Assembly: GCA_027452205.1 (NCBI GenBank)
Contig: DAIDGV010000011.1
Location: 1 to 64,000, forward strand
Length of the DNA stretch: 64,000 nucleotides
Direction: 5' to 3'
Source of the DNA: a candidate division FCPU426 bacterium
GTDB lineage: Bacteria; Oederibacteriota; Muellerivitia; Muellerivitales; Muellerivitaceae
The translations under genes were made by a program, and so were the position numbers. The notes beneath the pieces are model-generated. The model was given only the letters and a program-made list of their open reading frames with translations, ran no database searches and was not told the DNA's origin. Positions 38,361 to 46,988 of this stretch are shown here, in pieces. The stretch's first letter is position 1. Each line of letters opens with the position of its first letter.

Positions 38361-38861
38361 ATGGCGAATATCAAGGAAAGACTGGCCCGTCATCCTTTTA
38401 TGAAGGGGATCCCGACGGACAATGCCGAGTTATTGGACGAAAACACCGTATCTAGGGTCTTTCAACCCGGGGAAATGTTGTTCCGGCGGGGAGGGAAGGC
38501 GCCGTCGTTATTCCTGATCGAAAAAGGCATCGTGGAAGTGGGGCTTTTGAAGGGTGACCCCGCTGGACCTATCGTCATTACCCGTGTGGGAAAAGGAGGG
38601 AACCTGGGATGGTCTTGGGCTTTCGCGCCTTACCGATGGAGATTCGACGCCCGGGCCAAGACCCGGGTGGAAGCGCTTGCCTTGGAAGGAAAGCCCGTTC
38701 TGGCCAAGATGGGTCGTTATCCTCTCTTGGGTTATGAATTGATGAGCCACTTGGCCCGGTCGTTGGCATTGGGCTTGGAAGCCACCCGTCATCAATTGGT
38801 CAAGGTCCGGCACCGCAAGGCCGGAACCGACATCATCTATTTTTCACAACCGGTCTTTTAA
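38361..38861 (+). CDS. Cyclic-nucleotide-binding-domain protein without HTH
   Basis: 166 aa. The fold of the Crp/cNMP sensor domain is visible (FQPGEMLFRRGGKAPSLFLIEKGIVEVG, then a PLLGYELMSHLARSL dimer-type helix). The chain ends before any helix-turn-helix, so it is not a transcription factor by itself. The phosphate-binding cassette is not canonical, so the ligand is unknown. It may sense redox state or bind a partner. It is followed 14 nt later by an SDR gene. Confidence 0.78.
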   Translation: MANIKERLARHPFMKGIPTDNAELLDENTVSRVFQPGEMLFRRGGKAPSLFLIEKGIVEVGLLKGDPAGPIVITRVGKGGNLGWSWAFAPYRWRFDARAKTRVEALALEGKPVLAKMGRYPLLGYELMSHLARSLALGLEATRHQLVKVRHRKAGTDIIYFSQPVF

Positions 38862-38875
38862 TTAAGGAGAAGATA

Positions 38876-39625
38876 ATGAAATTGACAGGGAATACGATTT
38901 TGATCACGGGCGGTGGAACAGGTATCGGCCTGGGTTTGGCGGAAGCTTTTCTGGGAAGGGGAAACCGGGTATTGATCTGCGGGCGGCGCAAGGAAAAGCT
39001 CCAAATGGCCCAACGGAGTTTACCCGGTTTGGAAATCAGGGAAGCGGACATTTCCAAAGAATCGGACCGGCGGGGATTGGTCACCTGGGCCGTGGAAGAG
39101 GGTGTCAATGTGCTGGTGAACAACGCCGGGATCCAGCGGGAAGTGGACTTCAAGCGAGGCTTGGCGGACCTGGAGGAAGGGGATAACGAGATCCGCTGTA
39201 ATTTCGAAGGGCCCGTCTTTTTGACCGCTCAATTGACCCCCCATCTGATGATCCAGGATAGCGCGGCCATCATTAACATTTCCTCAGGTTTGGGGTTCAT
39301 GCCCCTTTCCATCATGCCGATCTATTGCGCTACCAAGGCGGCGATCCATTCGTTCACACTATCGCTGCGTCATCAGTTGGCCAATACCCGGGTCGAGGTG
39401 TATGAGATCATCCCTCCCACGGTCAATACCGAACTGGACCGTGGAGCCCGGACCCATCGAGGCCAAAAGGATTTCGGTATCCCGGTCAACGAGGTGACAG
39501 TCGAGGTTCTCAAGGGATTGGAAGAGGGGCGCAGGGAGATCATGGTGGGCAAGGCTTCGGGCCTCCGGGACGCCTCGCGGACGGATTTTGAAAAGACCTT
39601 CAAGGCCATGAACGCGACCTTTTAA
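38876..39625 (+). CDS. DltE-like short-chain dehydrogenase
   Basis: 249-aa SDR. TGGGTGIGLGLAEAF cofactor motif, CGRRKEK implying NADP(H), NNAG near 83 and the catalytic YCATKAA (YxxxK). The variant VNNAGIQREVDF and the short C-terminal region place it near DltE/YkvO-type oxidoreductases. The substrate is unknown. AAGGAG precedes the ATG, and it is in an operon with the cNMP-domain protein. Confidence 0.85.
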   Translation: MKLTGNTILITGGGTGIGLGLAEAFLGRGNRVLICGRRKEKLQMAQRSLPGLEIREADISKESDRRGLVTWAVEEGVNVLVNNAGIQREVDFKRGLADLEEGDNEIRCNFEGPVFLTAQLTPHLMIQDSAAIINISSGLGFMPLSIMPIYCATKAAIHSFTLSLRHQLANTRVEVYEIIPPTVNTELDRGARTHRGQKDFGIPVNEVTVEVLKGLEEGRREIMVGKASGLRDASRTDFEKTFKAMNATF

Positions 39626-39660
39626 CGCCTAATTCTCTTGTTTGGCCGGGGTTTCCCGGA

Positions 39661-39702
39661 TGTGACCGAGCGCATGGAAAAGCGAGGAATGAACCTTAAA
39701 TT
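39661..39702 (+). promoter_or_regulatory. Palindrome and -10 before BON gene (within repeat)
   Basis: TGTGA-CCGAGC-GCATG (39661-39676), 7/10 of the motif, and TAAATT at 39697-39702 starting 28.5 bp from its centre. It sits in the second copy of the 38-bp repeat, 34 bp before the BON gene start. Confidence 0.4.
39663..39700. repeat. 38-bp intergenic repeat, copy 2
   Basis: Direct repeat of 37934-37971 with two mismatches. Both copies keep the palindrome-like block and an AT-rich end in the same orientation, which looks like a duplicated promoter. Confidence 0.7.
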
Positions 39703-39735
39703 AAAAGTAGGGGGATCCGGGTAAAGGAGTTTCCT

Positions 39736-40002
39736 ATGGTTTATAACCCTTACGAAAGCAATCCAAGAGACGTGGAGTTGGAGCATGAGGTCAGCCAGCA
39801 CCTGCATAACTTGGGCGTGGAGCGTTATCACGTAAGCGTTCACGACGGTCATGTAACGGTATCGGGTTACGCGGATGATTTTGGGACAAAAAGGGAAGTG
39901 ACCGATATGATCCGGGGTCTGGGAGGGGTCCGCGAGGTGACCAACCATATCCGCGTGACCAGTGATTATTATCAGGGTTTCGACAATCGTCAGAATATTT
40001 AA
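39736..40002 (+). CDS. BON-domain protein
   Basis: 88 aa forming one BON domain: alpha-beta-beta layout with VSVHDGHVTVSGYADDFGTKREV and a GVREVTNHI strand. BON proteins bind phospholipid or stabilise envelopes, often under osmotic stress. No signal peptide is present, so it acts in the cytoplasm, or as a soluble partner. AAAGGAG precedes the ATG and a repeat-borne promoter lies upstream. Confidence 0.82.
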   Translation: MVYNPYESNPRDVELEHEVSQHLHNLGVERYHVSVHDGHVTVSGYADDFGTKREVTDMIRGLGGVREVTNHIRVTSDYYQGFDNRQNI

Positions 40003-40059
40003 ACGGAAGGAAATTCTATGGGCCAGGAACAGGAACGATGTCATCACAGGAGGGGACGT

Positions 40060-40218
40060 ATGGATAATGGGACTATTTATGGGTTAGGAGTGATCGGCGC
40101 GTTGGTCTATTTCATCCAGAACAGCACGGGTTTTTGGTCGGGGGCATTGGGCGTGCTGAAGGCTATTATTTGGCCGGCCATGGTGCTCTATAAGGTGCTT
40201 GAATTGCTGAAAATATAA
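40060..40218 (+). CDS. Small membrane protein, 52 aa
   Basis: Two hydrophobic stretches (IYGLGVIGALVYFIQ and LGVLKAIIWPAMVLYKVLELL). The ATG at 40060 follows a strong AGGAGGGGACGT; an in-frame ATG at 40018 would add a polar N-terminus without benefit. It resembles small stress-linked membrane proteins found beside BON genes, but no family is claimed. Confidence 0.65.
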   Translation: MDNGTIYGLGVIGALVYFIQNSTGFWSGALGVLKAIIWPAMVLYKVLELLKI

Positions 40219-40329
40219 AGGCGGGTGCCACCTATATTCGGGAAAATTCGGGGCCATAAAAAGCCAGGTCAAGACCGAGGTGTTTTGATTATCATGGCTT
40301 ATTTTTAGCCACACCCAAAAGGTTCGGTC

Positions 40330-40470
40330 ATGGCCCTGAACGCTCGATTTAAAATGAGAAAAGAATACTTGCTGGTTTCGATCGATGTGGATTGGGACCT
40401 GTCTTCCATGATGCAAGCGATGGATGGGATATTCGACATGATCGAGGCGCGCCAAACAACCAAGGCTTAG
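40330..40470 (+). CDS. Possible small protein or 5' fragment
   Basis: 46 aa beginning MALNARFKMRKEYLLVSIDVDWDL; it ends shortly before a second coding-like frame at 40485. The two together may be one gene with a frameshift near 40470. The ribosome site (AAAAGG) is weak. Coding status is uncertain. Confidence 0.3.
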   Translation: MALNARFKMRKEYLLVSIDVDWDLSSMMQAMDGIFDMIEARQTTKA

Positions 40471-40484
40471 TGGATGTGCGCAAA

Positions 40485-40730
40485 ATGACTGGAACGCCCT
40501 GGGATGTGGAGCGTATCCACCACGCTGAGATCGGGGCTGAAAAACATAACGCGCGTTTAAGCGCTGGAGAATTAAAACCCTGTCGATTCGCTTACCTGGG
40601 CAATGCACCCCAGATCGACCGCAACCGGTTAGGCGAGGCCGCCGCCATCAACCAGGGAATGAACGTCAAGGTCACCAATGACATCGATGTGGCCTTTGGT
40701 TGGCTGGTGGTCCACCCGGAGATGGAATAA
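40485..40730 (+). CDS. Possible hypothetical protein or 3' fragment
   Basis: 81 aa from MTGTPWDVERIHHAEIG to VHPEME. It has balanced composition and no close upstream ribosome site. It may be the continuation, in another frame, of 40330-40470. Not recognised. Confidence 0.3.
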   Translation: MTGTPWDVERIHHAEIGAEKHNARLSAGELKPCRFAYLGNAPQIDRNRLGEAAAINQGMNVKVTNDIDVAFGWLVVHPEME

Positions 40731-40737
40731 GAAAGCC

Positions 40738-41127
40738 TTACTTTTCGCAGCGATCCTTCGCCGACAATTCTCCCCGGTGCTCCGCCACCCAAGCATAGAC
40801 CTTTTCGGATAGCCGCCCGAATCCGGGCAAATGAAGATAACCCCAAAGAAAGAACCTGAGGCCGGACCGGGTCCCTAAGGCCCGAAAGACCGCTTCCGCG
40901 CCCTGGCTGACCTTGCCATCGGGCTCGATCAATTGAACGGCTTTGTGGAATCTCTCGAGCGGGATCGACGGGTGATCTTGGGCGATTTTTTGATAAGGCT
41001 CATAGAAAATCCGGTCCCCAAGCAGGACCCGGCCCCGTTGGACCCACTTTAAACAAAAGCCGCAATCCCCGTCATAGATCAAAAGAGGTTTGGTGGGCGG
41101 ATCCGGTACTCGCGGTAAATCGGTCAT
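40738..41127 (-). CDS. DCC-family thiol-disulfide oxidoreductase-like protein
   Basis: 129 aa. The DCC (DUF393) signature IYDGDCGFCLKWV near 17-29 gives the CxxC-type motif, with the conserved AEAVFRALG further on. Members are predicted thioredoxin-fold redox proteins. The ATG at 41127 begins 2 nt beyond the stop of the GGDEF gene, so it is cotranscribed with it. Confidence 0.83.
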   Translation of the reverse strand: MTDLPRVPDPPTKPLLIYDGDCGFCLKWVQRGRVLLGDRIFYEPYQKIAQDHPSIPLERFHKAVQLIEPDGKVSQGAEAVFRALGTRSGLRFFLWGYLHLPGFGRLSEKVYAWVAEHRGELSAKDRCEK

Positions 41128-41129
41128 GA

Positions 41130-41918
41130 TCAAGCCTTTGGCGATTGGGCAACCCGGTTCCGGCCGCCCCGTTTGGCCCGGTAAAGCGCTTTGTCCGCCT
41201 GGTCGATCAATTTCTTGTAGTCCACATCCTTGGAATCGCGGGTGGTCGCGGTGCCGATACTGACGGTGACCTTGACCCGTTTTTTTCCCTTGAGAAAGAG
41301 ATGATGGGCCGTTCGAGCGCGGATGCGCTCGGCGACTTTTTTCGCCCCGATGTTGTCGCAATTCAGAAGGATGCAAAGGAATTCCTCACCCCCATAACGG
41401 GTGGCCACGTCCGGTTTGCGAATTTTCCCGTATCGCGTTGAATCATTGCGGGTGGATTCGCGGACGATCTTGCCGAATTGCTGGAGCACATGATCCCCGA
41501 AGGGGTGGCCGTAGGTATCGTTGATCCGCTTGAAATGGTCCAAGTCGAGCATCAGGCAAGAAAGCGGTTGATGGTTCGAAAGATGGTGCCGGAATTCCAC
41601 CTGGAACCGTTCGTGCAAGAACCGGTGGTTTCCCAAGCCCGTCAGGGGATCGGTGTTGACCTGATCGGTCAAGCGACGGTCCCTTTTCAAAAGCAGGTCC
41701 TCGCCCTTGCCGACCCAAAAACCGAAAAGGGTAAAGATGAGACAGGAGCCGGCCGTCATATAGGTGAAAAAGAAAAAGTGGTCCCGCCATTCCTCGTCGA
41801 TAAAAGTGGGAATGGGCAGGTTTGGGTGGGGAAAAAGCCAAAGGAGGATCAAGGCGCCGAAGGGAGAACCCAGGCCCAAAAGCAGTCCGATCAAACTAAA
41901 GAAGTAGGACTTTCTCAT
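41130..41918 (-). CDS. Membrane-bound diguanylate cyclase
   Basis: 262 aa. Two membrane helices flank a short periplasmic segment (HPNLPIPTFIDEEWRDH), then a GGDEF domain with RYGGEEF active site. RKPD five residues before it is an intact inhibitory I-site, so it should make c-di-GMP with product inhibition. The ATG at 41918 was chosen; the longer frame begins with TTG at 41972 in the intergenic gap. Confidence 0.88.
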   Translation of the reverse strand: MRKSYFFSLIGLLLGLGSPFGALILLWLFPHPNLPIPTFIDEEWRDHFFFFTYMTAGSCLIFTLFGFWVGKGEDLLLKRDRRLTDQVNTDPLTGLGNHRFLHERFQVEFRHHLSNHQPLSCLMLDLDHFKRINDTYGHPFGDHVLQQFGKIVRESTRNDSTRYGKIRKPDVATRYGGEEFLCILLNCDNIGAKKVAERIRARTAHHLFLKGKKRVKVTVSIGTATTRDSKDVDYKKLIDQADKALYRAKRGGRNRVAQSPKA

Positions 41919-41981
41919 ATCTCTATTGTGGGCTTTCTTCCGAACCGATGCCAGGAAATTAACGGTCCTCAACGGCCTGTT

Positions 41982-42653
41982 TTATGTCCTTTCGTCGAAA
42001 TCGATCCTCCCGTCCACGAGCCCGATCCGACGGCGGGCCCGGTGGGCGTAACCCTGGTCATGGGTGACCATGATGACCGTGGTGCCGTTCTTTTGGTTGA
42101 CGCGCTCAAAGATGGAAAGCACCTTCTCCCCGCTGATGGAGTCCAAGTTGCCCGTAGGTTCGTCGGCTAGGAGGTATTTGGGTTTCATGACCATTGCCCG
42201 GGCGATGGCCACTCTTTGGCGCTCGCCGCCGGAGATCTGCCCGGACAATTTTTTGCGGATATGACCGATCTCGAAATCCTCCATTAACTGAACAGCATGG
42301 GACCGCAGTTCCTCGTGGCGGTCGGTCTTGCGGGCGGGAAAAAGCACATTTTCCTCGCAATTAAGCTCAGGCAAAAGGTAATGGAACTGGAAGACGAAAC
42401 CCATGTTCAGGTTACGGAAGCGGTGCAGGTCCTTCTGGGACAATGTTGCGGTGTCCTGTCCGTCCAAGAGTAGGGTGCCGGAGGTCAAGGGGTCCAGGGT
42501 GCTGAGGGAATAAAGCAAGGTGCTCTTGCCGGAACCCGACCGGCCGGTAATGGCCACGAATTCACCGTCGGCGACATCCAAGGAGATCTCTTTCAAGACC
42601 ACCGTGGGCGGGTTGCCGAAGGATTTGACGATCTTTTGCGCGTTGAAGCCCAT
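41982..42653 (-). CDS. LolD/MacB-type ABC transporter ATPase
   Basis: 223 aa. Walker A GRSGSGKST, signature ISGGERQRVAIARA, Walker B LLADEPTGNLD and H-loop VTHD. The ADEPTGNLD sequence and length are typical of the LolD/MacB/FtsE group that powers mechanotransmission rather than classical transport. It starts 2 nt after the permease stop, so it pairs with that gene. Confidence 0.9.
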   Translation of the reverse strand: MGFNAQKIVKSFGNPPTVVLKEISLDVADGEFVAITGRSGSGKSTLLYSLSTLDPLTSGTLLLDGQDTATLSQKDLHRFRNLNMGFVFQFHYLLPELNCEENVLFPARKTDRHEELRSHAVQLMEDFEIGHIRKKLSGQISGGERQRVAIARAMVMKPKYLLADEPTGNLDSISGEKVLSIFERVNQKNGTTVIMVTHDQGYAHRARRRIGLVDGRIDFDERT

Positions 42654-42655
42654 GA

Positions 42656-43906
42656 TCAGCCTCCCTCACTGCGAAGGATATCGATGGGGTGCATCTTGCT
42701 GGCGGACCGGGCGGGCAAGTAACCGGCCACCAGACCCGAGACGAAAGCCAGCAGGAATCCCAGGACGTAGTATTTAACGTGCCAAGCGATCAGCATGTGG
42801 TTGATCCGGGTGATGCTGACCCCGGTGGCGAAGGTGATGCTTTGAACATAAAGACAGACCAGGGTACCCAGTACCAACCCCAAAATGCCCCCAATGAAGC
42901 CTAAAAGAAGGCCCTGGGACAAGAAAAGTTGGATGATGTCCAAAGCCTCGAACCCAATGGACCGCAGGATGGCGATCTCGCCCCGTTTTTGTAGGATCAT
43001 CATGTTGAGGATGTTATAGATACCGAAGGCCGCGATCATCAGGACCACGAAGCTGAGGATGTAGCGGATCATGTCCTGCATGGCGAAGACCTGGAAAAAG
43101 TTGGCGTTGGCCTCATCCCAGCTTTGCACTTTCTCACGGCTCATGGTCGCCCATTGGTCCGCCAGGGTCCTGGCCAGTGTGATGTCCTTGAGCTTGACGA
43201 TGATCTGCCCGACCTGACCGAGGGTTTGGTTGGCCTGCTGGGCATAGTGGATCGGCGCGTAAGCGGTCACGTCATCCACCTGGCTCATGCCGGTGTTGAA
43301 GAACCCAGCGACCTTGGCGGGAATCACCCGGCCCCCGATCTCGACAATGTTGAGCATGTCGTCCACGTGAATGCCCAGTTTCTGGGCCAGGGATTCGCCG
43401 ATGATGACCTGGAAACCGCCCTTGTCCAGGTCCATGAAATTACCCGAGGTCATGTCGTCCTGCACGTCGGTGGCTTGGACCTGTTTTTGGGCCTCCACTC
43501 CGATGAGGATGATGCTGCGGGTCAGTTTGCCGCGATTGACCATGACCTGGGTGATGATCTGGGGCGCGTAAGCCAGCACATTGGGGTCCGCGTCCAACCG
43601 GTCGAACCAACCTTGCGGATATTCGATGTGGGGTGGTTCGTTATGGACCACGGGGGGGACGATCCATTTCACCAGGCTGTCGGGAAAAAAATCCGCGTCC
43701 AGGGAATGTTCCCCAATGGTGGGTTCCTCGGCCTTGATGCTGATGTGGGCGGTGGTGTTGATGAGGCGCTGGATCAGGTATTCCCGGAAGCCCAGCATCA
43801 TGCCCGAAAGGATCAGGAAAGCCGCGCTGCCGAAGGTGATACCCAAAAGGGCCAATAGGGTCTGCCGGGGGCGGGCCAGTAATTGCCGGATGGCGAGGTA
43901 GAACAT
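42656..43906 (-). CDS. FtsX/LolC-type ABC permease
   Basis: 416 aa with four membrane helices: one N-terminal, a large periplasmic domain (about 40-270) and three C-terminal, the MacB/LolC topology. The C-terminal part contains MMILQKRGEIAILRSIGFE and ends ARSASKMHPIDILR, both typical. With the ATPase and the adaptor protein upstream it makes a MacAB-like export or lipid-handling machine. Confidence 0.88.
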   Translation of the reverse strand: MFYLAIRQLLARPRQTLLALLGITFGSAAFLILSGMMLGFREYLIQRLINTTAHISIKAEEPTIGEHSLDADFFPDSLVKWIVPPVVHNEPPHIEYPQGWFDRLDADPNVLAYAPQIITQVMVNRGKLTRSIILIGVEAQKQVQATDVQDDMTSGNFMDLDKGGFQVIIGESLAQKLGIHVDDMLNIVEIGGRVIPAKVAGFFNTGMSQVDDVTAYAPIHYAQQANQTLGQVGQIIVKLKDITLARTLADQWATMSREKVQSWDEANANFFQVFAMQDMIRYILSFVVLMIAAFGIYNILNMMILQKRGEIAILRSIGFEALDIIQLFLSQGLLLGFIGGILGLVLGTLVCLYVQSITFATGVSITRINHMLIAWHVKYYVLGFLLAFVSGLVAGYLPARSASKMHPIDILRSEGG

Positions 43907-43908
43907 GG

Positions 43909-44685
43909 TTATTTACCCGGTAGGAGCAGGGTGTCGTCCGGTTTGATGCTGTTGTCGGTCACTTCGGCCCAAGTGCCGTCCGTAATACCCAGTTTGACCG
44001 GGATCTTCTTGGGCAGTCCGCCCCGCAGGACAGTGACGGTGCCTTTGTCCACGGCGACCAAGGGTATTTGAAGGGTGTTCTCTTTCCGCGCGACTTGGAT
44101 GGCCACGTCACAGGTCATGCCCACCAGGATGCCGTCAGGCATGTTGGGAGACTCGAGATTGACGTAGAACTCGCCATCCTTGGGATAGATGGCCGAGACC
44201 GTGCCGGTCAGTTTTTGGCCACGGAGGCTCTCGAAGCTCAGGATGGCCGACTGGTTCCGACGCACCGGGATGGCCGCGGATTGTTCCAAGGAAACGACGA
44301 TGTAGGGGTTCTTGAGGTCGGTCACGGTCAATACGGCGAATTGGGGAAAGATGGTCTCCCCTTCCTTATAAGGCAGGGAAGTGACGACGCCGGTAAAGGG
44401 AGCCCGGGCTATCTGATCGTCCACGAATGAGACCAGCTTTTGGCCCTTCTGGACCATGTCGCCTTCCTGAACGAAAAGTTCCTTCAAGGTGTCCATGACC
44501 CCCAGTTTCAGGTCGAAGGTGTGCCTGGCGGTGACGGTGCCGATGCCATAAACCGATTCGACCATAGGGGCCATTCGGGGTTGGGTCTTAGGTCTTTCGG
44601 AAAAAGGTTTGAGGGCATAGACCAAGCTGGCGACAATCAAAAGAAGGAATAGGAACCAAAGCGGGTGTTTCTTCAAAAGTTTCAT
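43909..44685 (-). CDS. MacA/HlyD-type periplasmic adaptor
   Basis: 258 aa. One N-terminal membrane anchor (PLWFLFLLLIVASLVYAL), then a lipoyl half (GIGTVTARHTFDLKLGVMDTLKELFVQEGD), little or no coiled coil, and a beta barrel with membrane-proximal domain. A missing long hairpin suggests that it does not reach a TolC channel, but works in the inner periplasm. It is 2 nt from the permease gene. Confidence 0.85.
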   Translation of the reverse strand: MKLLKKHPLWFLFLLLIVASLVYALKPFSERPKTQPRMAPMVESVYGIGTVTARHTFDLKLGVMDTLKELFVQEGDMVQKGQKLVSFVDDQIARAPFTGVVTSLPYKEGETIFPQFAVLTVTDLKNPYIVVSLEQSAAIPVRRNQSAILSFESLRGQKLTGTVSAIYPKDGEFYVNLESPNMPDGILVGMTCDVAIQVARKENTLQIPLVAVDKGTVTVLRGGLPKKIPVKLGITDGTWAEVTDNSIKPDDTLLLPGK

Positions 44686-44697
44686 AAGTTGCTCCTT

Positions 44698-45360
44698 TTA
44701 ATTTTTTTCCTCGTCACCCTCCTGGATCGTGGAGGGAATGCTGGTAAGGGGTTTGGGGGAGCGGGTCATTTGAAGGGCCTCGTCGGCCTTTTTTTGGGCT
44801 ATCTCTTTACGTTTCATGATCTCCTCGCGGACCTTTTTAAGCAAGTCCCGGGCGCCGCCCGAAACCGCGTCACTGGCCAAAAAAGCCGGAGCGGAGAAGT
44901 TCTGCTGGGCATCCAGGTCATAAATGATCTCGAAACCCCGGCCGTCCCCGGCGGGCTGGATCTGCCAGGAACCTTGGTAAAAGTCGAAATCCTGATGGCT
45001 GGTATCCTGGAAAACGATCGATGTCTCGGGGGTCTCGTGAACATTGAGGAGCAGGTGCAATCTTTTGGTGAAAAATAGAAAACCGCCTTCGGGTTCCTGG
45101 CGCAGGACCAGGTCGTCCCCAAGGCGGTTTTCCACGTGACTGATCTTCATACTGCCGACGAATTGGGGGATGTGCTCGTAATCGGTCAGCACGTCCCAGA
45201 TCGTCGCTTGATCCGCTTCGACAAAAAAAGAGCCTTCGAGCTTGTAATGACCATAGCCTTCGTAGAAAGCCAGGGTCGGGTCTTCGGAAGCAAAAGATGC
45301 GCCGCACCAAAGTGCGGCGCACATTGCCCCCAGGAGGGCTGTCCATAAACTTACGCGCAT
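44698..45360 (-). CDS. Exported SRPBCC/START-like lipid-binding-fold protein
   Basis: 220 aa. Signal peptide (about 1-25, ending ASFASED) followed by a START/polyketide-cyclase-like fold (FFVEADQATIWDVLTDYEHIPQFVGSMKISHVE). Such folds carry hydrophobic ligands. The ATG at 45360 follows GGAGGG; an ORF extension to 45453 lacks support. Position between a porin and an exporter suggests it shuttles a lipid or quinone-like molecule; this is inference. Confidence 0.75.
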   Translation of the reverse strand: MRVSLWTALLGAMCAALWCGASFASEDPTLAFYEGYGHYKLEGSFFVEADQATIWDVLTDYEHIPQFVGSMKISHVENRLGDDLVLRQEPEGGFLFFTKRLHLLLNVHETPETSIVFQDTSHQDFDFYQGSWQIQPAGDGRGFEIIYDLDAQQNFSAPAFLASDAVSGGARDLLKKVREEIMKRKEIAQKKADEALQMTRSPKPLTSIPSTIQEGDEEKN

Positions 45361-45391
45361 GGTAGCCCTCCTTCCCTGATAGGGGTGGTAG

Positions 45392-46900
45392 TTAGAATTG
45401 GAACTGGAACTCCATGTTGCCGACCGGGATGATCGCCCCCGAGTTCTGCACATGCCCGCCGCTGAACTGCGACGGCATTTGCGTCAGGAGGTAAGTCCCG
45501 TCCCCGCTGGCGGCATAACCGTCGGTCCCCTTGGTGCCGTTCACACTGGTGGTGACCTCGGGTTCGTTGATCAACCATTGGGCCTCGGCAATTAATTTTA
45601 CATCCGAGTTCATCTTCCAGGTGATCGACGGCAAGGTGATCTCGAAGATGGGCGTGCTGCTCAAGCCTTCGCCGAAATAATAGGTTGTGGACTTTCCGGC
45701 GACCGTGACCGCGTAAGAATAAGGCGCGCTCACCATATTGCTGTCCGGGATGACCATGGCGAACCGGCCGGCCAGGATCCACGGATTGTCACCGATGGAA
45801 GCGGTTAGTTCGGCCCCGCCGATGTTCAATTGATTGCTCGTCTTGTTCAGGTAAGAAGCGCCATTCCCGCTCAAAGTGGTCGTCACCCCGCTGGAAACGC
45901 TGTAGCTATTGCCGGGCAAAAGCTCATTGACCGACATCCCTGAGGGTAGCTGACTGTTATATTGAGCCACGATGGCTTCTCCGGTCAAGGTAAAGACCGT
46001 ATCGGCCACCGGTGTCCGCCATTGGAAGTCCACACTCGCATCCCAATATTGATCGTTGACAGGCTGAACACCATTGGCGCCGATGAAGACGTTATACAGC
46101 GAGCTCAGCATGGCGTTGCCGAAAGGACCGTTGGCGCTGAAGCCGGAAAAATAGCCGGATTGCAGGGCCAAGTCGTCCGAGTGACCGGCGTTGCTATCGT
46201 TCACATACTGCCCATTCAAGTGCAGCGCGAACTCGCTTTGGGTCGGCTTGTCGAAATCCACCTGTTTTTGGCGGAAAGGATCGGCTTTGATACCGTCATC
46301 CATCCCGATCCGTAAGAAGAGTTCCGGCGGGAACTGGAAGACTTCCGGCAAGTAACGTTGGGGAAGGTCCGGACAGCCACTTTCCACGCCGCCAGCGAAG
46401 TCGAATTGTCCTAAGTGGCCCCACAAGGACAAACCATTGTCATAACCCTGGTTGAAGAACATGTTCATGAGGTCGGAATGGGAAGCGAAGAGCATGTTTC
46501 CCTCATAGGTGGCACTTTCCAGGTTGGTGGGCACCTTGAATTGGCCGACCTTCACATAAATCGCGTCGGGGATCAAGGGCACATCCACGTTGAACTCCAA
46601 CAGGCCCAGGTTGTTATTGCTGGTGTTATAGTCCTCGCCCCCGAGGGCTTCCTCGAACCAGAACTTATAACCTTTGAAGTCCCCATTCAAGAAAATGCGG
46701 TCCTCGGTGTTGAAAAGATAGACCCGCGCTTGGTCCCGGATAGGGTCATCCGGAACATAAGAAATCTGACCCAACTCCTGGAATCTTCCGCCGATGCTCA
46801 AGTCCAGATCGTCGTTCTTGAAGATCTCAGCGGCTTTGCCGTGGGTGGTGAAACCCAGCAGCATGACCAAAGCTATTAGTGTTTTTTGTAGCTTTTTCAT
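45392..46900 (-). CDS. Outer-membrane porin (OprP/OprO-like)
   Basis: 502 aa. Signal peptide (1-23, ending GKAAE), then beta strands typical of phosphate-selective-type porins: SIGGRFQELGQISY, RIFLNGDFKGYKFWFEEALGG and YVKVGQFKVP. The chain ends MEFQFQF with terminal Phe, the assembly signal of outer-membrane proteins. Long loops are rich in Asn/Gly/Ser. AAGGAGG lies before the ATG. It is second in the yceI-led operon. Confidence 0.85.
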   Translation of the reverse strand: MKKLQKTLIALVMLLGFTTHGKAAEIFKNDDLDLSIGGRFQELGQISYVPDDPIRDQARVYLFNTEDRIFLNGDFKGYKFWFEEALGGEDYNTSNNNLGLLEFNVDVPLIPDAIYVKVGQFKVPTNLESATYEGNMLFASHSDLMNMFFNQGYDNGLSLWGHLGQFDFAGGVESGCPDLPQRYLPEVFQFPPELFLRIGMDDGIKADPFRQKQVDFDKPTQSEFALHLNGQYVNDSNAGHSDDLALQSGYFSGFSANGPFGNAMLSSLYNVFIGANGVQPVNDQYWDASVDFQWRTPVADTVFTLTGEAIVAQYNSQLPSGMSVNELLPGNSYSVSSGVTTTLSGNGASYLNKTSNQLNIGGAELTASIGDNPWILAGRFAMVIPDSNMVSAPYSYAVTVAGKSTTYYFGEGLSSTPIFEITLPSITWKMNSDVKLIAEAQWLINEPEVTTSVNGTKGTDGYAASGDGTYLLTQMPSQFSGGHVQNSGAIIPVGNMEFQFQF

Positions 46901-46988
46901 CTTGCTCCTCCTTGTTTGATTGAACGTTCTCGCGGCTCACGGCTTACGGTACGGCTTTCAGGCCTTACCAAGGCTAGGTCAGGGTTTT

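Noticed and set aside
40275-40300. FNR-like TTGATTATCAT sequence
   Set aside because: The two half-sites overlap instead of having the four-base spacer of an FNR box.
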